A stretch of 64,000 bases of DNA from Euglena gracilis. Taxonomy: Eukaryota > Euglenida > Euglenophyceae > Euglenales. The position numbers were made by a program, and so were the translations under genes. The stretch's first letter is position 1, and every line of letters begins with the position of its first letter. Positions 12,701 to 27,700 of this stretch are shown here, piece after piece. The DNA lies in contig CP154955.1 of assembly GCA_039621445.1 (NCBI GenBank), forward strand, positions 50,931,384 through 50,995,383. The letters are read 5' to 3'. The notes under the pieces are model-generated. The model saw only the letters and a program-made list of their open reading frames with translations. It ran no database searches and had not been told where the DNA came from.

Positions 12701-15700
12701 TTCAAATTAGGTTTCCAGGACTTTTTTGATGTGAGATTTAGATTCTGCAACGTCGTTCCTGATCGACCTGGGCACTGCTTATTCAACTTTATTTTTTTTG
12801 CGCAAAAACCTCAATTTCAAATTTTATGCACTTGGGGGTTTGGGGTTGTGAATGTATAAAGATGTGCACCGTTGGAAACACTGCCAATCTGGAGACACTG
12901 TCAAGTACACGGTCAAAGATGATTTTGGTTCAGGCTGTTTTTTACTGATCAAAACCATCAAAAAAAGCAATTACAAACATGGTATTCCCATGCAACAAAT
13001 GAATTAATTCTGTCTTCTTGCACACAAGAAAACCTTGCTTTTTGGCTCAAAACCCGAATAGTTGTGAATGTATAAAGATGTGACACTGTTGAACGACTTG
13101 CTCTGGAAGCTATTCCTGTCAAGTACACGGTCAAAGATGATTTTGGTTCAGGCTGTTTAATTTCTCTTCTTGCACACAAGAAAACCTTGCTTTTTGGCTC
13201 AAAACCCGAATAGTTGTGATGTTGTTCACCACCCAGGATTTGGTGGCAGGATGGGAGAACCCATTTGATTCATTTGAAGGGGGGCAGATTCATAACCAGG
13301 CATCTTTTTAAGATCTCCTGCGTCGCCGAGGATTGGCCGAAAGTGGCCACCCGGTGCCGAAGGAGTTGTACTTTTTTATTCTTGACCAAAATTATTTGAT
13401 TCTTGGCCATTTTGTGGCCAAGTGGCCAAGTGACCAACCCTCTCCCCCCTCCGGGGTGGGGGGTAGGAAGTTGGTGGTTGGTTTTTGACTGGCTGGTTTT
13501 TTGTTGAAGTGGAAAGTGACCCCCGGGGGGGGGGGGGGGCCAGTTGGATGCAGGCAAGAAGAATCTTTGTTTCACATCAATGCAGAGTGGCCCAGCCAAT
13601 CCGCCTCGGAAGGTGGGACAGGCGCTCATGGTGGTGCCACTGGCAAGGTTTGAGTTCAACCAGCCAAGCCTGGGGGGCCGAGGGGACCCAAGTGTCCAAT
13701 GTGCACGGGGTTTCTGTTTTCTTGAACTTTGTTTTGTTTTGGCCCAAGCACCCTGGGTTGGGGCATGGCCTGGTGGGCCGAGGCAAGGGGGGGGGGGTGC
13801 CCACCTTCGAATGGGGTGGGGAAGGTGTGAGGGGGGGGTGAAAAAAACCATGAAATGCAGGGGGTTGGTTAAAGGATGGGGAAGAATGGAGCCGTCTCAT
13901 TGAATTGGGGGAAGGGAAAAAAAAAAAATTTTGAGGTTTGGAGGAAGTGGGGTTTTTTAGGGGGGGTGGGGGGGGGGGGGGGATTGGGGACCAAGCAAAA
14001 GAAAAGAAGGTGTGAACCAAGATATATATACTTGTCGGCGCCGAAGGCTCTGAAAAAATTCTATTTTTAGCACTTTTCGCGATTTTTTCAGTCATCTTTT
14101 TGTGGGTCCCCTGGAACCCCCCGGGGGGGACCCCTAAGGGGGTCCCCCCCGGGGGGGGAGCAGGGTTTGATATAAGGAGGGCATACATGGTTTAGGAGGG
14201 GGGGTGATCCGCCCAACCCCCCCCCCCCTCCTGGCCCGCAGGGGGGGTCCACACCCCCCACCCCCACCTGCCAGGGGGGTCCGGCCCGACCCTCGGGGGG
14301 GTCCCCGGGCCCCCCCCCCAAAGAGTGTCAGTTTTTTTCTCCGGCGCTTCGCGCCGAATTTTTTTTGCATTTTTGGCACATTTTTGCCCAAAAAGTGCCC
14401 AAAATGGCACTTTTGGTCGTTGGGGGGTCTAGAATTTAAGGCCACCCTGACCGCGCACTGTTTGGGTGGGGGGGTGTCCCCCCCGCTCCCCCCCCTTCCT
14501 GGCCCGGAGGGGGGGGGGTCCGGACCCCCCCACCTGTCCTTATATCGAACCCTGGGGGGGGCCCCAGGGTTCGATATAAGGAGGGCGTACATGGTTTAGG
14601 TGGGGGGGGTGTCCCCCCCCCCCCCCCCCCCCCCCCCTCCACCCGTCCCACCCCCCCCCCCCCCCCCTGCAAGGGGGCTCCGGACCGACCCTCGGGGGCA
14701 AAAATTGACCCCCCCAAAAAGGGTCAATTTTTGCCTCCGGCGCTTTGCGCCGAAAATTTTTTGCATTTTTGGCACATTTTTGCCCAAAAAGTGCCCAAAA
14801 TGGCACTTTTGGTCGTTTTGGGGGGTCAAAAATTTTCGGCCCGGCGCTTTGCGCCGGGCCGAAAATTCGGCCACCCTGACCGCGCACCTGTTTAGGTGGG
14901 GGGGGGCGTCCCCCCCCACCCCCCCCCCCCCCTTGCCCGCAGGGGGGGGGCCCTACCACCCCCCCCCACCTGTCCTTATATCGAACCCTGGGGGGCCCCC
15001 AGGGGGTGGGTGGGTGGGGGGGACCCCCCCGGTCTTAAAAAAAACCCCTGCCTGGAGGCAATTAAATCCCCCCCTAATGGGAGCGAGGTGTCTCAGGGGC
15101 ACAAGCAGCTACTGTTCAGGGGTCGGGACCGGCCCCCCCCTCGCCGGGGTCCGTCCCCCCCAGCCACCAGCCCGTGAGGGGGTGCGGGTGCCCCCGCCGG
15201 AACCATTTTTTTCCCCAAAAATGGTGGGCTCAAGTCATTTTTGGAGTGTTTCCCCCGGGTTCCCTCCCGGCTGCTGGCTGGGAGCGCAGGGTCCAGAAGG
15301 AAATCGATGAAAATTGTACAAGTAGGGACAAAATGGAAGTGCACCCCCGCCGCTGGAGGCAGCGGCGCTATAAGCGCACCCGTGCTTCTATTAGGGGGGG
15401 GTTAACCTCAGGGCAGGCAGGACATCGTTGGACCTCAAAAGAGGCATCCCGAGCAGTTAGTTTTTTTTTTGTTGGCAGCCACCAATCATTGCTTGGGGCT
15501 TGGGTTAGTCCCCCAATGGCCATTTTCAAGGGGAAAATGCCTTGGTCGGCAGGCACTGGCGTCCAAAACCAACGCTGTACCCCATAGCACATGGCATCCA
15601 CAGAAACCTGATTTAGAGCCTGAACGTCAGTGAGAAGATATGCAACATGGTGTTAGGTTCAGGGCATCACTTGAGGGGTTTGGGGGCCAGGGTTTTTTTT

Positions 15701-18700
15701 TAGTCTTGGACCCGGGGGGGGGGCGAGCGAGAAATTGGTGATGGACTTTTTGGTGGTCGCTAGTGACCATCGGTGATAAGGACAGTCGCTAGCGACTAGT
15801 CGCTAGTGACCACCAGTTTTAAGTCCACCCCCCCTCTAAAAAGTTTTTAAGCCCCCCCCCCCCAAATTCATTCAAATATGAAGAAAAATGACTCAAAAGC
15901 CACCCAAATGCCTTCAGAAACCCCCATTCGGGGTTCCATTTGCAAAATTTTTGCGTAATATCTTCTTTTTGCGCCAGTTCTGTGAAATTATAGCCAAAAC
16001 TATTACCCGCCCCCGGGCAATTGACGCCCCCGGGCAATTGTCACCCCTGGCTGTGCCGGCCAATTTGTCACCCCGGGAAATTGTCACCCCCCTCCGTGCT
16101 GCCCGATTTGTCACCCCCCCCACAGAAGATGTTTGTGAACTTTCTTTTCGCCGACACGACTCGATTGATCCTCTATTTCGCCACAACGTGCTGAGAAATG
16201 TCACATACCAAATGCTCTGCACAATATCACAACCATAGCTGCATTTTTTGCGTGTTCACTGGTGTTTGTGCTTTGTGTTTCAGATGGTGTTTTTGGTCAT
16301 TTGGTTTTAATGTGGCCTACATGGGTGGGCAATTGACGCCCCCGGGCAATTGACGCCCCCGGGCAATTGTCACCCCCCTCTGTGCCGGCCAAATTGTCAC
16401 CCCGGGAAATTGTCACCCCCCTCCGTGCTGCCCGATTTGTCACGCGACAATTGCCCGGGGGGGGGGGGCGGGTACCAAAATTCATCAGCGTTCAACTGTG
16501 GGTGGACGGCAGCCACCCCACTAGGTAGGGCTTCTTTTGCACACACACAAGGGGATTTTGTTTGGGAGCGCGATTCGGCCATCCTTTGCACACACAAGGG
16601 GATCTTGCTATTTTGCGCGATTCGGCCATCTTGCCTTTGCACACACAAGGGGATTTTGTTATTTTGGGCGGGGGGGACAGGGCAGAACGGGAATCGGCCG
16701 AACAGCCAGGGTGGTGCCCCCCACCCCCTGCATGGTGGGTGGGGGGGGGTCGACCACCCCCCCACCACCTCTTCCCATATTTCCGGGAGCACCAATTTTT
16801 GGACCCGAAAAATTTTTCCGGCGCCTTCAGCACCAGGTGTTTTTTTGATCCATTTTGGGACCCATGTAGGGGGTCCCCCCCAAAACCCCCAAAAACCACC
16901 CAAAACCCCATTTTTTTCACACCTTCCAAAAATTCGACATTTTCTCAGAATGTTGATTTGAGAGGTTTTTGAAGCAAAAAAAATGCCATTGAAAGTCCAA
17001 AAAATTTCAACGAGAAAAAATGTCAGTAAAATTTGACTGTGCCAAAATTTTGTCCACTTTTTGACCTTTGTTTTTTTCACCCCCTCTCCTAAAAGTACCA
17101 ATTTTTAGGACGGAACTTTTTGAGATTTTTTGTGAAAAAAATTGTGGTTTTCCATCAAAAAATCATGTGTTTTGGGTTCATAAAAGAAATTCAAATTTTT
17201 CTGACCAAAATCCCCGTTTTTCGAAATCGGTGAAAATGCTTGGTGGGTGGGGGGGGTCGACCCCCGGCCTTCCCGTTCTGCCCTGGCCTGCTGTGCTGAA
17301 GCGGCTGTGCAAGGCAAGGATGCCCACAGGTAAATGACCTCCCGAAAGCACTCCACCAACAAAATCCCCCTAACAAAATCCCTATTGAACTTATTCAGCC
17401 TGCGGTCTAAAATAACAAAAACTCCTTGTGTGTGCAAAGGTCGTGTGGCCGAATCGCACTCCCTGAATGAACTTAGTCGTCCTACGGCCTCCTCCGGGGG
17501 GGGGGGGGGGGGGCTGCAAATGGACCCCCGATTGGGGGTTTCTGAAGGCATTTGGGTGGGTTTGAGTCATTTTTTTTCATATTTTTTTTGGGAGGGGGGG
17601 GCTTAAAAACTTTTTAGAGGGAGGGTGGATTTAAAATTGGTGGTCGCTCCGACCGCCAATGGTCGCTAGGCCATCGCCAACAGTCGCTAGCGACCAACAA
17701 AAAATCCATCACCAATTTCCCGCAATGAGCCCCGGGGGGGGGGGGGGGCCGGCCGCGAACTTTTTTTAAAAAAAGTGCTATTTTTAGCATTTTCACGATC
17801 TTTGGCCATTTTAAAAAAACCCTGTTCGGGGTGTGCTATAGCACTTCCCACCCCAAATCCCAACCACGCTTTTTTTTAGTCGGGTGCCTGCCCCACCCAG
17901 GGGGTTAGGCACCTGTGTGCCTGCTATGGGCAGGCACCCTATCTATAACACCTACTAGCCTAGAGCACCCACCCACCTGCCCCCCCCCCGGTTGGCAAAA
18001 AAAGCCTGATCCCAACCAAGCCCACAGCACCCAGCCCCCCCAAAGTGCAAAAACAATAAAAAACCCAGCAAACCTTGGTCAGTTTTTTTGTGCAGGCTGA
18101 CCCAGTCATCCCCAACCGCCAACGGTTGAGCCCGCAGGGGGTGTCCAACATCGCTTGGGCATGTGGAAAGTCCGGGTTCTTTCACGAGGCGCTGTTGATG
18201 GCCCTTGGGAGTTACCACCATTTGTCTCGTTGTTTCTTTACAGAGTTTTTTTTAGTGCAATTGCATATTTGTTTTGTTTTACGTGGTTGTTGGGAAAGAG
18301 GTGTTTGGAGCATGCTTCCTTTGAAAAGAAAAACTCAGAAGACCCTCCCGAGGTCCCCCGGAAGACCCTGCAAGGGGGAGGGAGGGTGGGTGAGCATCCC
18401 AGGGCGCAATCAATTCGCCCAAATAACATGACTCTTCCCAAAGTACCCAATATAAAAGCTCATTGTTGAAAATTGGAGAACACGCTCACCCTGGGGAACA
18501 ATTTGAGGAGATCTATCCTGCGACATGCTAAAGGTGCCACTCAGGCGGAAGATGCTCCAGTCATGCAGTTGAGTCTACCGTCTCCCACCAATCCTTAATC
18601 CTTGGGGGCTTTTTCACTTTCATTTCAACACGAACATGAAAAAATGGCAAGAAATATTTCGGTGCCAAGAACACATGGATCGATGGCCCCAACCATGCAG

Positions 18701-21700
18701 TGGGGGATTGAGAACAGGCAATTTTAACCAACCCCCCCCCCCCTGGAGGGGACGGGTCATTTCCACTCTTCCAAAAAACAGTCAATCATTTTTCTTTTTT
18801 GGAAAACCAGTCAACATGATTGGAAGTGATGAAATGGCCGGCAAATTTCCCCCCAAAAGGGGACGAAAATGGCATTTTCTGGACGCTTTTGGGGATATTT
18901 TTGATCCTGGCACCTCGGCTGAAAATCAGTCAGCCCGTCTGTGCCACTACACAGGGGGGGTCCCTCCCACCAGAAGGGAAGGGTCCGACCCCCTCCCCCG
19001 CCCTCATGTCAAACCCTCTGCCCTGGGCCCAGTGGTGGCCCCAGAGTTCTCCAGGCGGACTTTTTGCGTCTGGGCAGCCCTCAGGCACTGTGCAATGTGG
19101 CGTGGGCGTGGGCCACGCTGGGCATTCGGATCCAAGGACATCCCAGTTGCCCAAATTACGAGACCCACAAGGGGGCAAGCGTTGAGGCAGTATTGAAATG
19201 AAAACAAACCCTGCATGTGCATATGCAGTGGCCAGAAATCAGGGAAGAAATGTGACATTTAAGGTCCGAATGTCTGCCACCAACAATTGGCGGGACAACT
19301 GAACTGGGTTTGGGTGCCGAAAGCTGATTGCATTGTCAGGTATTATATATTGGAATTGGAAGGTCCAAATGTCTGTTTCAGGAAGGGTTGTTGTTTTTAA
19401 GACCCAGTCAATGATCTTTTCACCCCGCAAGTCTGATGGTTTGATTTTTGAAGGAAAAAACTGATTTGCATGCACTTTCATTCTGGATTCAGGTTGGGGG
19501 GCGCTTCGGTGGTGGTTGGGTCGTTTGCAGGGATGGGTGCTCTTGTTCCCAACACCACTGTCTTCGAAGCAGTGGCCTATGGCATCTTGAAGGCGGATTA
19601 CGTCGCAGACCTCACCCCTCAAGGGGTCGGTAACCTGGCTTGGGCGTATGCTAAGGTGGACATCTTTGATCCGCAGCTGCTTGGAGAGCTTTGTTGGGTG
19701 ATTCTCGATTTGCCAGAAAGAAATGCATTCAGCCAATGTCGCTTTTTAAAGCGTGGTGGAGAAAAGAAATGGCGGTGATTGTCATTTTGAAATGAAAACA
19801 ATTTCCACCACGCATTCCACAATTCTTGTGTGTTTGTGAATGTGGTTGCTCCCAGGATCATTCCCAACAGTCCTGGATAATTTCTTTCATTCCATCTGGT
19901 TCCAATAATCAGACAAATACAACGACCTCCAGCATTGATGGATGCTTTGGCTTCAAGGTCAACAAGCAGGCACCACCACCTCTCGTTCATGATCCATTTC
20001 CAGTTGATTTGAGATGATGCAACCACCCCTGTTGATTAATGATCGGTTTTTATTTTCCAGCGAGGATTGATTGTACTTCAGCCAAGCCCCCTCCCCCCGA
20101 CCAACCTCAACCCGAGAGCGTGATTTTCTGACAAATGTTTTGGTGCTGCCTGGCGGAGGAGCCCGGCTTCCTGCCTCGGTTCAAAACGCAGGAGATCGCC
20201 AACCTGGCCTGGGGCTTTGCCCATTTCGACCTTCAGTACCCCGCCCTGTTGGATGCCATCACTGAGTTGTTGCTGACTCCGTTCAGGGGAAGGCCGACAA
20301 TTGGTGGTTCTGCGCACATCGATGGACTCCTTGCCTTTGGATCAACCCCCCGGAGACCGATTGTCCCCTGCCCTGTTCTCGCCTGTCTGTCTGCTTCCTA
20401 TTTTGAGAATTTCACACATTTTTTTCCCTTTGGAGATTGGATGTTTCTTCAGCTGAAAAAAAATTGCGAACACGGTTTTCCAGCTTCTGGTCGCAACTGT
20501 GTGATACAATTGTTTTGCGGGCTTTGTGTTGGTGGAGTGTTGAATTTTTTTTTGATTTTTTCCCCTCTGGCCCATGCCCATGCTTTGATTTGACTCAGGA
20601 GACCCCCAAGGGCATCCGGTGTGGGGGGGGGGGCAAGTGGGAAAGGCAAATCGCTGCTTTTTTGCGTTCTTTTGTGTTTTTCGACTTTGGCAAGGTTGTG
20701 TTTTTTTTTACGATTTTTTTTGCCTTTTTTGATTGAAAAAACTTTCGCTTTGACCCCAGGGTATTAAGAAAGCGTTGGTTTTGCACAGGGATCGGACCCC
20801 TTGCATTAAAAACCTCATTTCCATTTTTGTGCGCACCGCCGGAGGAAAATTTTTCTCCAGTTGGGGGCCCTGGGGGGAGGGGTCCAGCGAGTCCATTTCC
20901 CCCCATGTCTAGCTAAATGGCTGGCTAGTGAACCCCCCCGGGTCTTCAAGCAATGGCCTGGATGGCAGGTTTTGATTGGGCATTGTGACTGTCGTCTGTC
21001 CCTTGATATCCGAGTGTGACATTCTGCCAGCCCCTGCTTGTGGAATATCTGGCCCGCTTTCGGTTCAACAACCTCACGAGCATACTGCGGTCACTAGCCC
21101 AGGTTGTGCCGCGCTTGGTGTTGATTCAGGGGCAGGGATCCAGCCAACCAGCAGCCTTTTTCCAGCCTTGGACACGCCTCCCACCATCAGGGTTGTATGG
21201 GAAGCTCCGCAGACATGAGGTAGGTGGTAGGGGGGGGGGTCACCCTGCCGCCCCATTTTCTTTTGAGGCTGAAGATCTGTACGAGAAACGTCATCTAATT
21301 CGAGGTATCGGGACCTTCTTTTCCCTTCATGGTGGTGAGAGCTGTGGGGGGTGGGGCAGTCGGTGTGGTGTTGTGGATTCTTTGGGTTATATAGACTCCT
21401 ACACACCAGAGCCTGCCGGCACGCGCCTCGGGGTGCGCAATGAGCAGCTGCTGGACCTGATCATGCAGCAGGGCAAGGTGCGGAAGTCGCTGTGGACGGC
21501 CACCGGCCAGCAGTTTGCCACCCTGTTGTCCGCCGCGCAGGGTGCTGGTCCTGTGGGGAGATCTCCGTATGCTTTCTGTTTGCCTCTCTGAATGTGAGAA
21601 GATGCAGAGCCAAAATCCATCCCTGCACATGTCAGTATTCCGCTCCGTCTCCACTCAGGGTTCCTCTCCAGACAAAAAAAATTCGGGGCTCTGGTCAAGA

Positions 21701-24700
21701 AACACCCTGCGAGGGTTCCGCTCGAGAAACTGTCAGGGTCCCTGTTGCGCCAACCTGTCATCATGCCCCTCTCCCCCCCGCTTGTCTTTGACATGGCTTG
21801 TCCATGACCCCCATATCAATCACACTTTTCCCGTACACAAAATGTCCCCTGGTACACAGTGTCCATAGCACCCCTCCCCCCCCCCGTGTCAACCTCTCCC
21901 CATATTTTGGCATGCCAAGGACAAAGGGGGAGGAAACTGTCTTCAACCTCCTTGCACCCTCTAACCTGTTCTTGTAGACCTCGCTGAATTGTCTCCTGAC
22001 GATTTTTAAATTCGTCAGGAATTATTTTTTTATTATTTTTTTCGCATTTCGCATTGAGAAATGGCAATTTCTTGATGATTTATGAAAATTCCGAACAGGT
22101 TTTTTTTCAGGCTTCTGGTGACAAATTTGTGAAAGATTTGCTTTTCCCATTTTGTTTTGTCACTGGTCGATAATGTCAACTTTTTTCCCTTTCTGACGCG
22201 GACCTGCCCGGGAAATTGTCCTCTTCCCTTTGTTCCCACTGACCTGTCCTGAGAGGTATTTACTGTTTTTGCTGACTTGTCTGCAGTTTTGGGGGGGGGT
22301 AGGAGGGATGCTGTCAGGGCCTCCGGTGTTGACCAAGCCGTCGGGTGAACAGTCTCCCTTGGAGGGGGGGAAGGTAGCGAAATTGTTTGACTCATTTCAT
22401 CAGACTTGATGCAAATTGTGGCCCAATCCGCATCAAAGCCACGTAAAAAGGTGTAATATATTATTGTTGTCCATCAGTGGTGTTGTAATGGTGTATTCTT
22501 GCCCCCCTTGTCCCTGTGTCAACAGCACATTCCAAACCATTGCCTTTGGGCAAGGTTGGAGGGGGGAGAAGGTCAGCGACAACCTTGGAAATACATCCCC
22601 TTGCCAGCCACCCAAAGGCAGAGAAAGTTTTTCCCATTATTTTTCTGTTGGGCTCTCCCCCTCCCCCGTGCAACAAATTTTCATTTTCACAGATTTGGTG
22701 CAGTTTCCACATCGTCATACATCTCTGGCATGTGACGGTGCTGTTGGAGTGCATTGACCCTCAGCGTCCGCAGCATCCTGGCTTTTTCGCCCTGGCAAAC
22801 TCCCGCAACACACAACTCTTTGCTCTGCTGGCCCGACGCATTGTTCACCCCCGAGTTATCCACCGGTTCCGACCTGCCGACGTTGCCAAAGCTGGGCTTG
22901 TGCCTGTGAATTTTCCGGGTTTCCCCCTGATATCCAGTCATGGTTCCAGTATTTTGTGCCCAGAAAAAGGGTTTTCTGCACTCAAAGTTCTCCTCACCAA
23001 GTGTAATTTTATCAAGCTTGGTAACCATGCTTTTGGAGCCACCTGTGCTTTTTTGGAGTTTTTTTTGTTTTGAATTTCCCACACCCACATCATTTTCTTG
23101 GCTTGGTTTTCTCAATTTTTTTTAATTGTTTTATGTTTTTTTTACAATTTATGAGAAAATCAGATTTTTTTTTAATTCTGACCTCCCTCTCTTGTTTAAG
23201 CACCTGCCCTGCCTGAACACCGCACGCTGAACACACACAACAGTTTTTTTGATTTTTGTTTTGCGCATGGGCCCTCCACAAGGTGCCCGCCCCCCCCCCC
23301 CCCTTGCCCAAAGACCCCCTTTTACAAACCACCCCCTATCGGGGATTGTGGGTGAGCCGTGTGAGGGTTGCGAGGGCACAGGCCTGTTCCAACTGCTTGG
23401 GCATATGCCACTGTGGGCCTTCGTGACACCGGCCTCTTCCGAGACTTGGCGGCCCACGTCTTGCAGGAGCCAGAGGTCCATCAGTGCACTGCGCAGGATG
23501 CAGCAGAGTTGATGTGGGCGTATGCGACAGTGGGCATTGTGCATCGCCCCCTCATTCGATCCATGCACAGGAAGCCTTGACCTGGCAGACTGGCACACAA
23601 TACCCTTCCTTTGGCGAAGTTGCCGTTTCATGCTCTTGTGAAAATGCTACCCTTCATCCGCAACTCTGCGACGGGAGTTACAAAACGAAGAATTTTGTTT
23701 CATACTCTCCCTTCCACCATGGCAGCATGGGGTGAGCAATTGGTGGGTGGAGGAGTCAACCCCCCCCCACCAGGCTTTCACGTACTGCCCTGGTTGTTGG
23801 GGGGTCTTTGGGGGAGGGGTCCCCTGGGGTCGGGCTGGGTGGGGGGGAACCCCTGGGGGAGGGGGTCTCCCCCCCACCCACCCATCTTAACGAAGCTGTT
23901 GATTTGGGGTTAGGGTTAAGTGGTGTTCTTCTCTTGTTCACTGTGAAACACTGTAGCTCCGTCAAGGCTACCTGCTCAAGGCTGGGATTGTGGCCATCAA
24001 AGCTGCAAATGCCTCTGCTCATTCAGGGTTTTTCTTATCCAAGCGCCAGCATCTCATCTTCAGACTGCAGTTTGACAGGAATGCAGTTGGGTCCAACAGC
24101 TCATACCCCCCCCCCCCGGAGATGGGAAGACTGACTGGTTTCAAAAAGGTGATTGCCTGGTCATTTTGAAAGTGGAAAGCCCCCAGTAAGCAATTGGTAC
24201 AGGTACAGTCCAGCTCCGTCAAAATGAAGTATCATTTTTTTCAATTTCATCAAGTATCAATTCCAACGTGTGTTTTGAGTTTTTTTTGTTCCTTCTTGCA
24301 AAACCACCAATCCCATTTCCCATTGTTTGGACGGAGTCCTCTGGGGCAGTCCAACAGGAATCCCTGCGCCCATAACCTCGCCATGGCCATTTGGGCCGCG
24401 GTGGCCTCTGGCGTGCGCCATCTCACATTGATGGAGACTGCGGCACAGAGGTTGCGCTGGGTGGCACCCATTGTGTTTTCAAGTGGTTGGCAGGCAGTGG
24501 TGTCGGCCGCCCATCGGTTGTGGAAGGCACGATGAATGAACGAATGAATGCCCGCCTGGACCGTCTGGACTGTCATTTTTTGCGTTCATCAGGCTTTGGG
24601 GGAAGGTACCTCTCCCCATGGTCACTGAGATTTCTATTCACTCATTTGTCAGGTGACAATTTCCCAAGCATCATATCAATGATGCTTGCTGGCTGCACAA

Positions 24701-27700
24701 CAAAAAAAAATTGCTGCTGATAATTGGGTTAGAAAGTTTCTTTTTTATGCATTTGGCGTTTTTCTTTTCGGTCTTTGTCGTTTACCTTGCTTGGCATCTG
24801 GGTGGCATCCAGGGCTAATTCAACCAGCAGTGATGTCCTCGTTGAGTGCGGAGGATGCTGCGATGACAGTTTGGGCTTATGCAACCTGCCAAGCAGTAGT
24901 TTCCATCCTGGTCGGCAAGCAGACACGCCCTTCATTTTAATGTTTTTTTTGCTTTTTTTTTGCTTTGTGTGGTCCATCTGCATACCTGTTATTACAAATC
25001 CAATTTGGCTCGAGTGGGGCTTGGTGTGAGGGACAACCCCCCCTGAAAGGTTCACACGGGGTTTGCTGGCCCAATATTGGCCCAAAAATGGACCTTTCTT
25101 GGATGTGCCCACACGTCACTTTTTGTTTGCCCTCGCTCCTGGCAGCTCTCGCCCTCCGCACTCAATTGTATTCTTATTCTTGGGCTCTTTTTTTTTCATT
25201 CATCCTTACCTGGTCCGCTGGGGTCTTTCTGTGCACCATTTTTGGTCTTAAATCGGCCCCTGGGGGCTCAGCACCGTCCCCCAGGCGGAAACGGCTGCCC
25301 CCGGCCCCCGGACGGAGACGCCCTGCTGGCCGCGCTGGCCCCGGCCATCGTGGAGCAGGGCCTGCTGCCCGCGATGTCGCCCCAGCACATCGCCATGACC
25401 GCCTGGAGCTATGCTGCGCTGGACGTGAACCACCCGCCGCTGATGGCAGGCAGGGCGGTCCATATGGATTGGCCTGTCTGGACCAATCTGCCTCTTGAGG
25501 ACCCTTGAGCCTAAGGGCTGGCCAATTGCCGGTCCGGGCATCGAATGGAGTCAATCAATAAGTCGAAAGACAAATCTTTTGACGGGGACAGGCAGGTCCA
25601 GGGATGCCAGGAATCATTTTTCCCTCAATGCCATTTTTTCTGTGGATGTTCCGCCAAATCTGCCGGGATAGGATTTTTTTTTACGCTTGAGGACCGCCCT
25701 GATGGCAGGGGTGGCACAGGCAGTTGTCAGTCTCATGCGAGGATGTGCTTGTCCTGATTGCGTCCCATATGCTTTTTTGCTTTGCTTCCCCATTCTGGTC
25801 CGACCAAAAGTCAAGGCACATGTTGATCAGCACCCTAACCGGGAAAAATCGTTTAAGGGGATTTTTTTTCCTTTCTGGTGAACGCCATGTGCAGCTGTTC
25901 GGAGCCCTTGAAACAGGGGCACAAGATGACCCTGCCATTTTTGTGTTGATCATGTCGGTTTTGGACCGAGGGCAACCGAGGCAACCAACCGCGGTCAGGA
26001 CCCCCACCCCAAGGCCAGAACCCAGTTGCCTTTTTACGGATTCTTTTTGGTGGGAATCAGGCTTGTGCTTAGTCGGGTGCCTACCCCACGGGGGGGGGGG
26101 GTGCCAGGGGCAGGCACCCTATAGCACCCATCCGACCCTCAGGGGGGGTAGGGGTTTTTGGGGTGCCTGCCCATAGCAGGCACCCCCCTCCGCCCCCGGC
26201 GTCGAAGGCGCCGCGGGCCCGGAAAAGGCCATTTTCAATGAAAATTTTCTGGGTCCCCCCGGGCCCCCCGGCGGATGTGTGCCTGCTTGGGGCAGGCACC
26301 CCATAGCACACACCCACTTAGGCGGCCTAATTCGCACTTAAGCTTTTTTCGTTTGATGCGCGCATTTGCGCAAATTTACGATTTTTTTGATTGTGCTCTG
26401 TTTCGGCTGTGAAGGTCCGGGGGGTTTGAAAACACGGCAACAAGAGAGCACAAAAAAACGATCGAAATTCTGATTTTGGCTGTGAGACCCCCGGGACTTT
26501 GGCAAAAAACAGTGATTTTTGGGGGTGTCGGGAAGGACTTTGTGGGCCCAAACCTACGGGACCCTGCCGGCCCACCCTGAAAAAAACGCAAAAAAGCACC
26601 ATAGGAACGGGACCTTTACTGCCCCTGTTGCTTCTTTCGGCTGTGTCATCGAGTGTGTCCGAGCTGCCGGCGGTGTGCGTCCTGGGTGTTTGCCGGACTG
26701 CTTTGCTTGCGGCACCGCAGTGTGGTGTTTGTGGGCTGTTTGTTAAAGTGCAGGGAGGAAGGTCCGGGGGGTGTGGGTGTGGTGTGACCGAGCCGGCAAC
26801 AAGGACACAGGGGAAGGAAGGTGAGTGTGGGGTGTTGGGGAAGGGATGCGCAGAGGGTGAAGAAATGGGGTCCGCAGGGAATGAGGGGAATAAAGCGGAC
26901 GGGTGTCTCCCACCCAGCTTATACCCAGGACCCACACAACCAGTGGTGTGGCAAAGAACCCTGCAGAAGAAGCCCAACACTGGAAGGACAAAATTACGTT
27001 TGATGCGCGCAATTGCGCGCACCAACATGTTTATGTTGATGCGCGCAATTGCGCAAATAAACACAAACATGTCCTTCAAGGATTGGGCTTTGGTACCCAC
27101 GATCTGACGCTGCTGATAAACGGTGTGACAAAGAGGCCGTGACGGCACGGACTGACGGGCCATCCAGTTGGTGGGTTTGCCACACTGTTTGTCAACGCGC
27201 AAGCTTATGGGCGCAAATGCGCGCATCAAACACAAAACATTTTTATGCGCGCATTTGCGCAAATGCGCGCATAAAAATGTTTTGTGTTTGATGCGCGCAT
27301 TTGCGCAAATGAACGCAAAGAAGAACGGTGTGACAGAAACACAGCCGTCAAACGCCGACAGCGGAAGTGGTTTACTTGCGCATTTGCGCGCATCACGTTG
27401 TTTGTGGGCGCAAATGCGCAAATAAACCAGATATACATTGTTCAGTTTACATCTGTTTTATTTGCGCATTTGCGTCCATAAAACAACGTGATGCGCGCAA
27501 ATGTGCAAGTAAACCACCAATGGAGGAGTAATAAGTGACTTCCTTTGGCGCTCCTACAGTCACGCTTAGTGGCTTCTGAGTGGGTTCAACCCAAATGACT
27601 ACACCGTCCCCTCCGGGATATGGTGTTACGGTGCCGTTTTTGGACCATCGACAGGCCCGGCAAAAGATGGAGACATAGCATCTTTTGATGGTGGGTGCAC

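Larger units (their letters stand above)
15731..17719. mobile_element. 2.0-kb element with ~210-bp terminal inverted repeats
   Basis: 15731-15945 and 17514-17719 are inverted copies (GAAATTGGTGATGGACTTTTT at the left; its complement at the right), about 80-85% alike. Both carry GTCGCTAGCGAC-like palindromes. The interior holds the GGGCAATTGACGCC repeat (16010-16470), a three-unit TTTGCACACACAAGGGG repeat (16540-16680) and an AT-rich repeat shared with 2160-2470. No protein-coding gene was recognised. It lies in the intron 13694-18095. Confidence 0.75.
13694..18095. other. 4.4-kb intron of the RAP gene
   Basis: Contains two CAGGGTTYGAT elements and the 2.0-kb inverted-repeat element. No exon motif was found. 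Confidence 0.6.

Noticed and set aside
13485-13585. Possible extension of the exon at 13586 upstream
   Set aside because: The upstream frame passes through a G run and a GTGACTGG-type repeat; the clear acceptor CAATGCAG supports starting at 13586.
26327-27421. 364-codon minus-strand ORF in the 3.0-kb element
   Set aside because: Its apparent peptide repeats (C-A-N-A-R-I and similar) are translations of the TGCGCGCA/TTTGCGCAA palindromes, and the ORF runs into the terminal repeat. No enzyme motif is visible.
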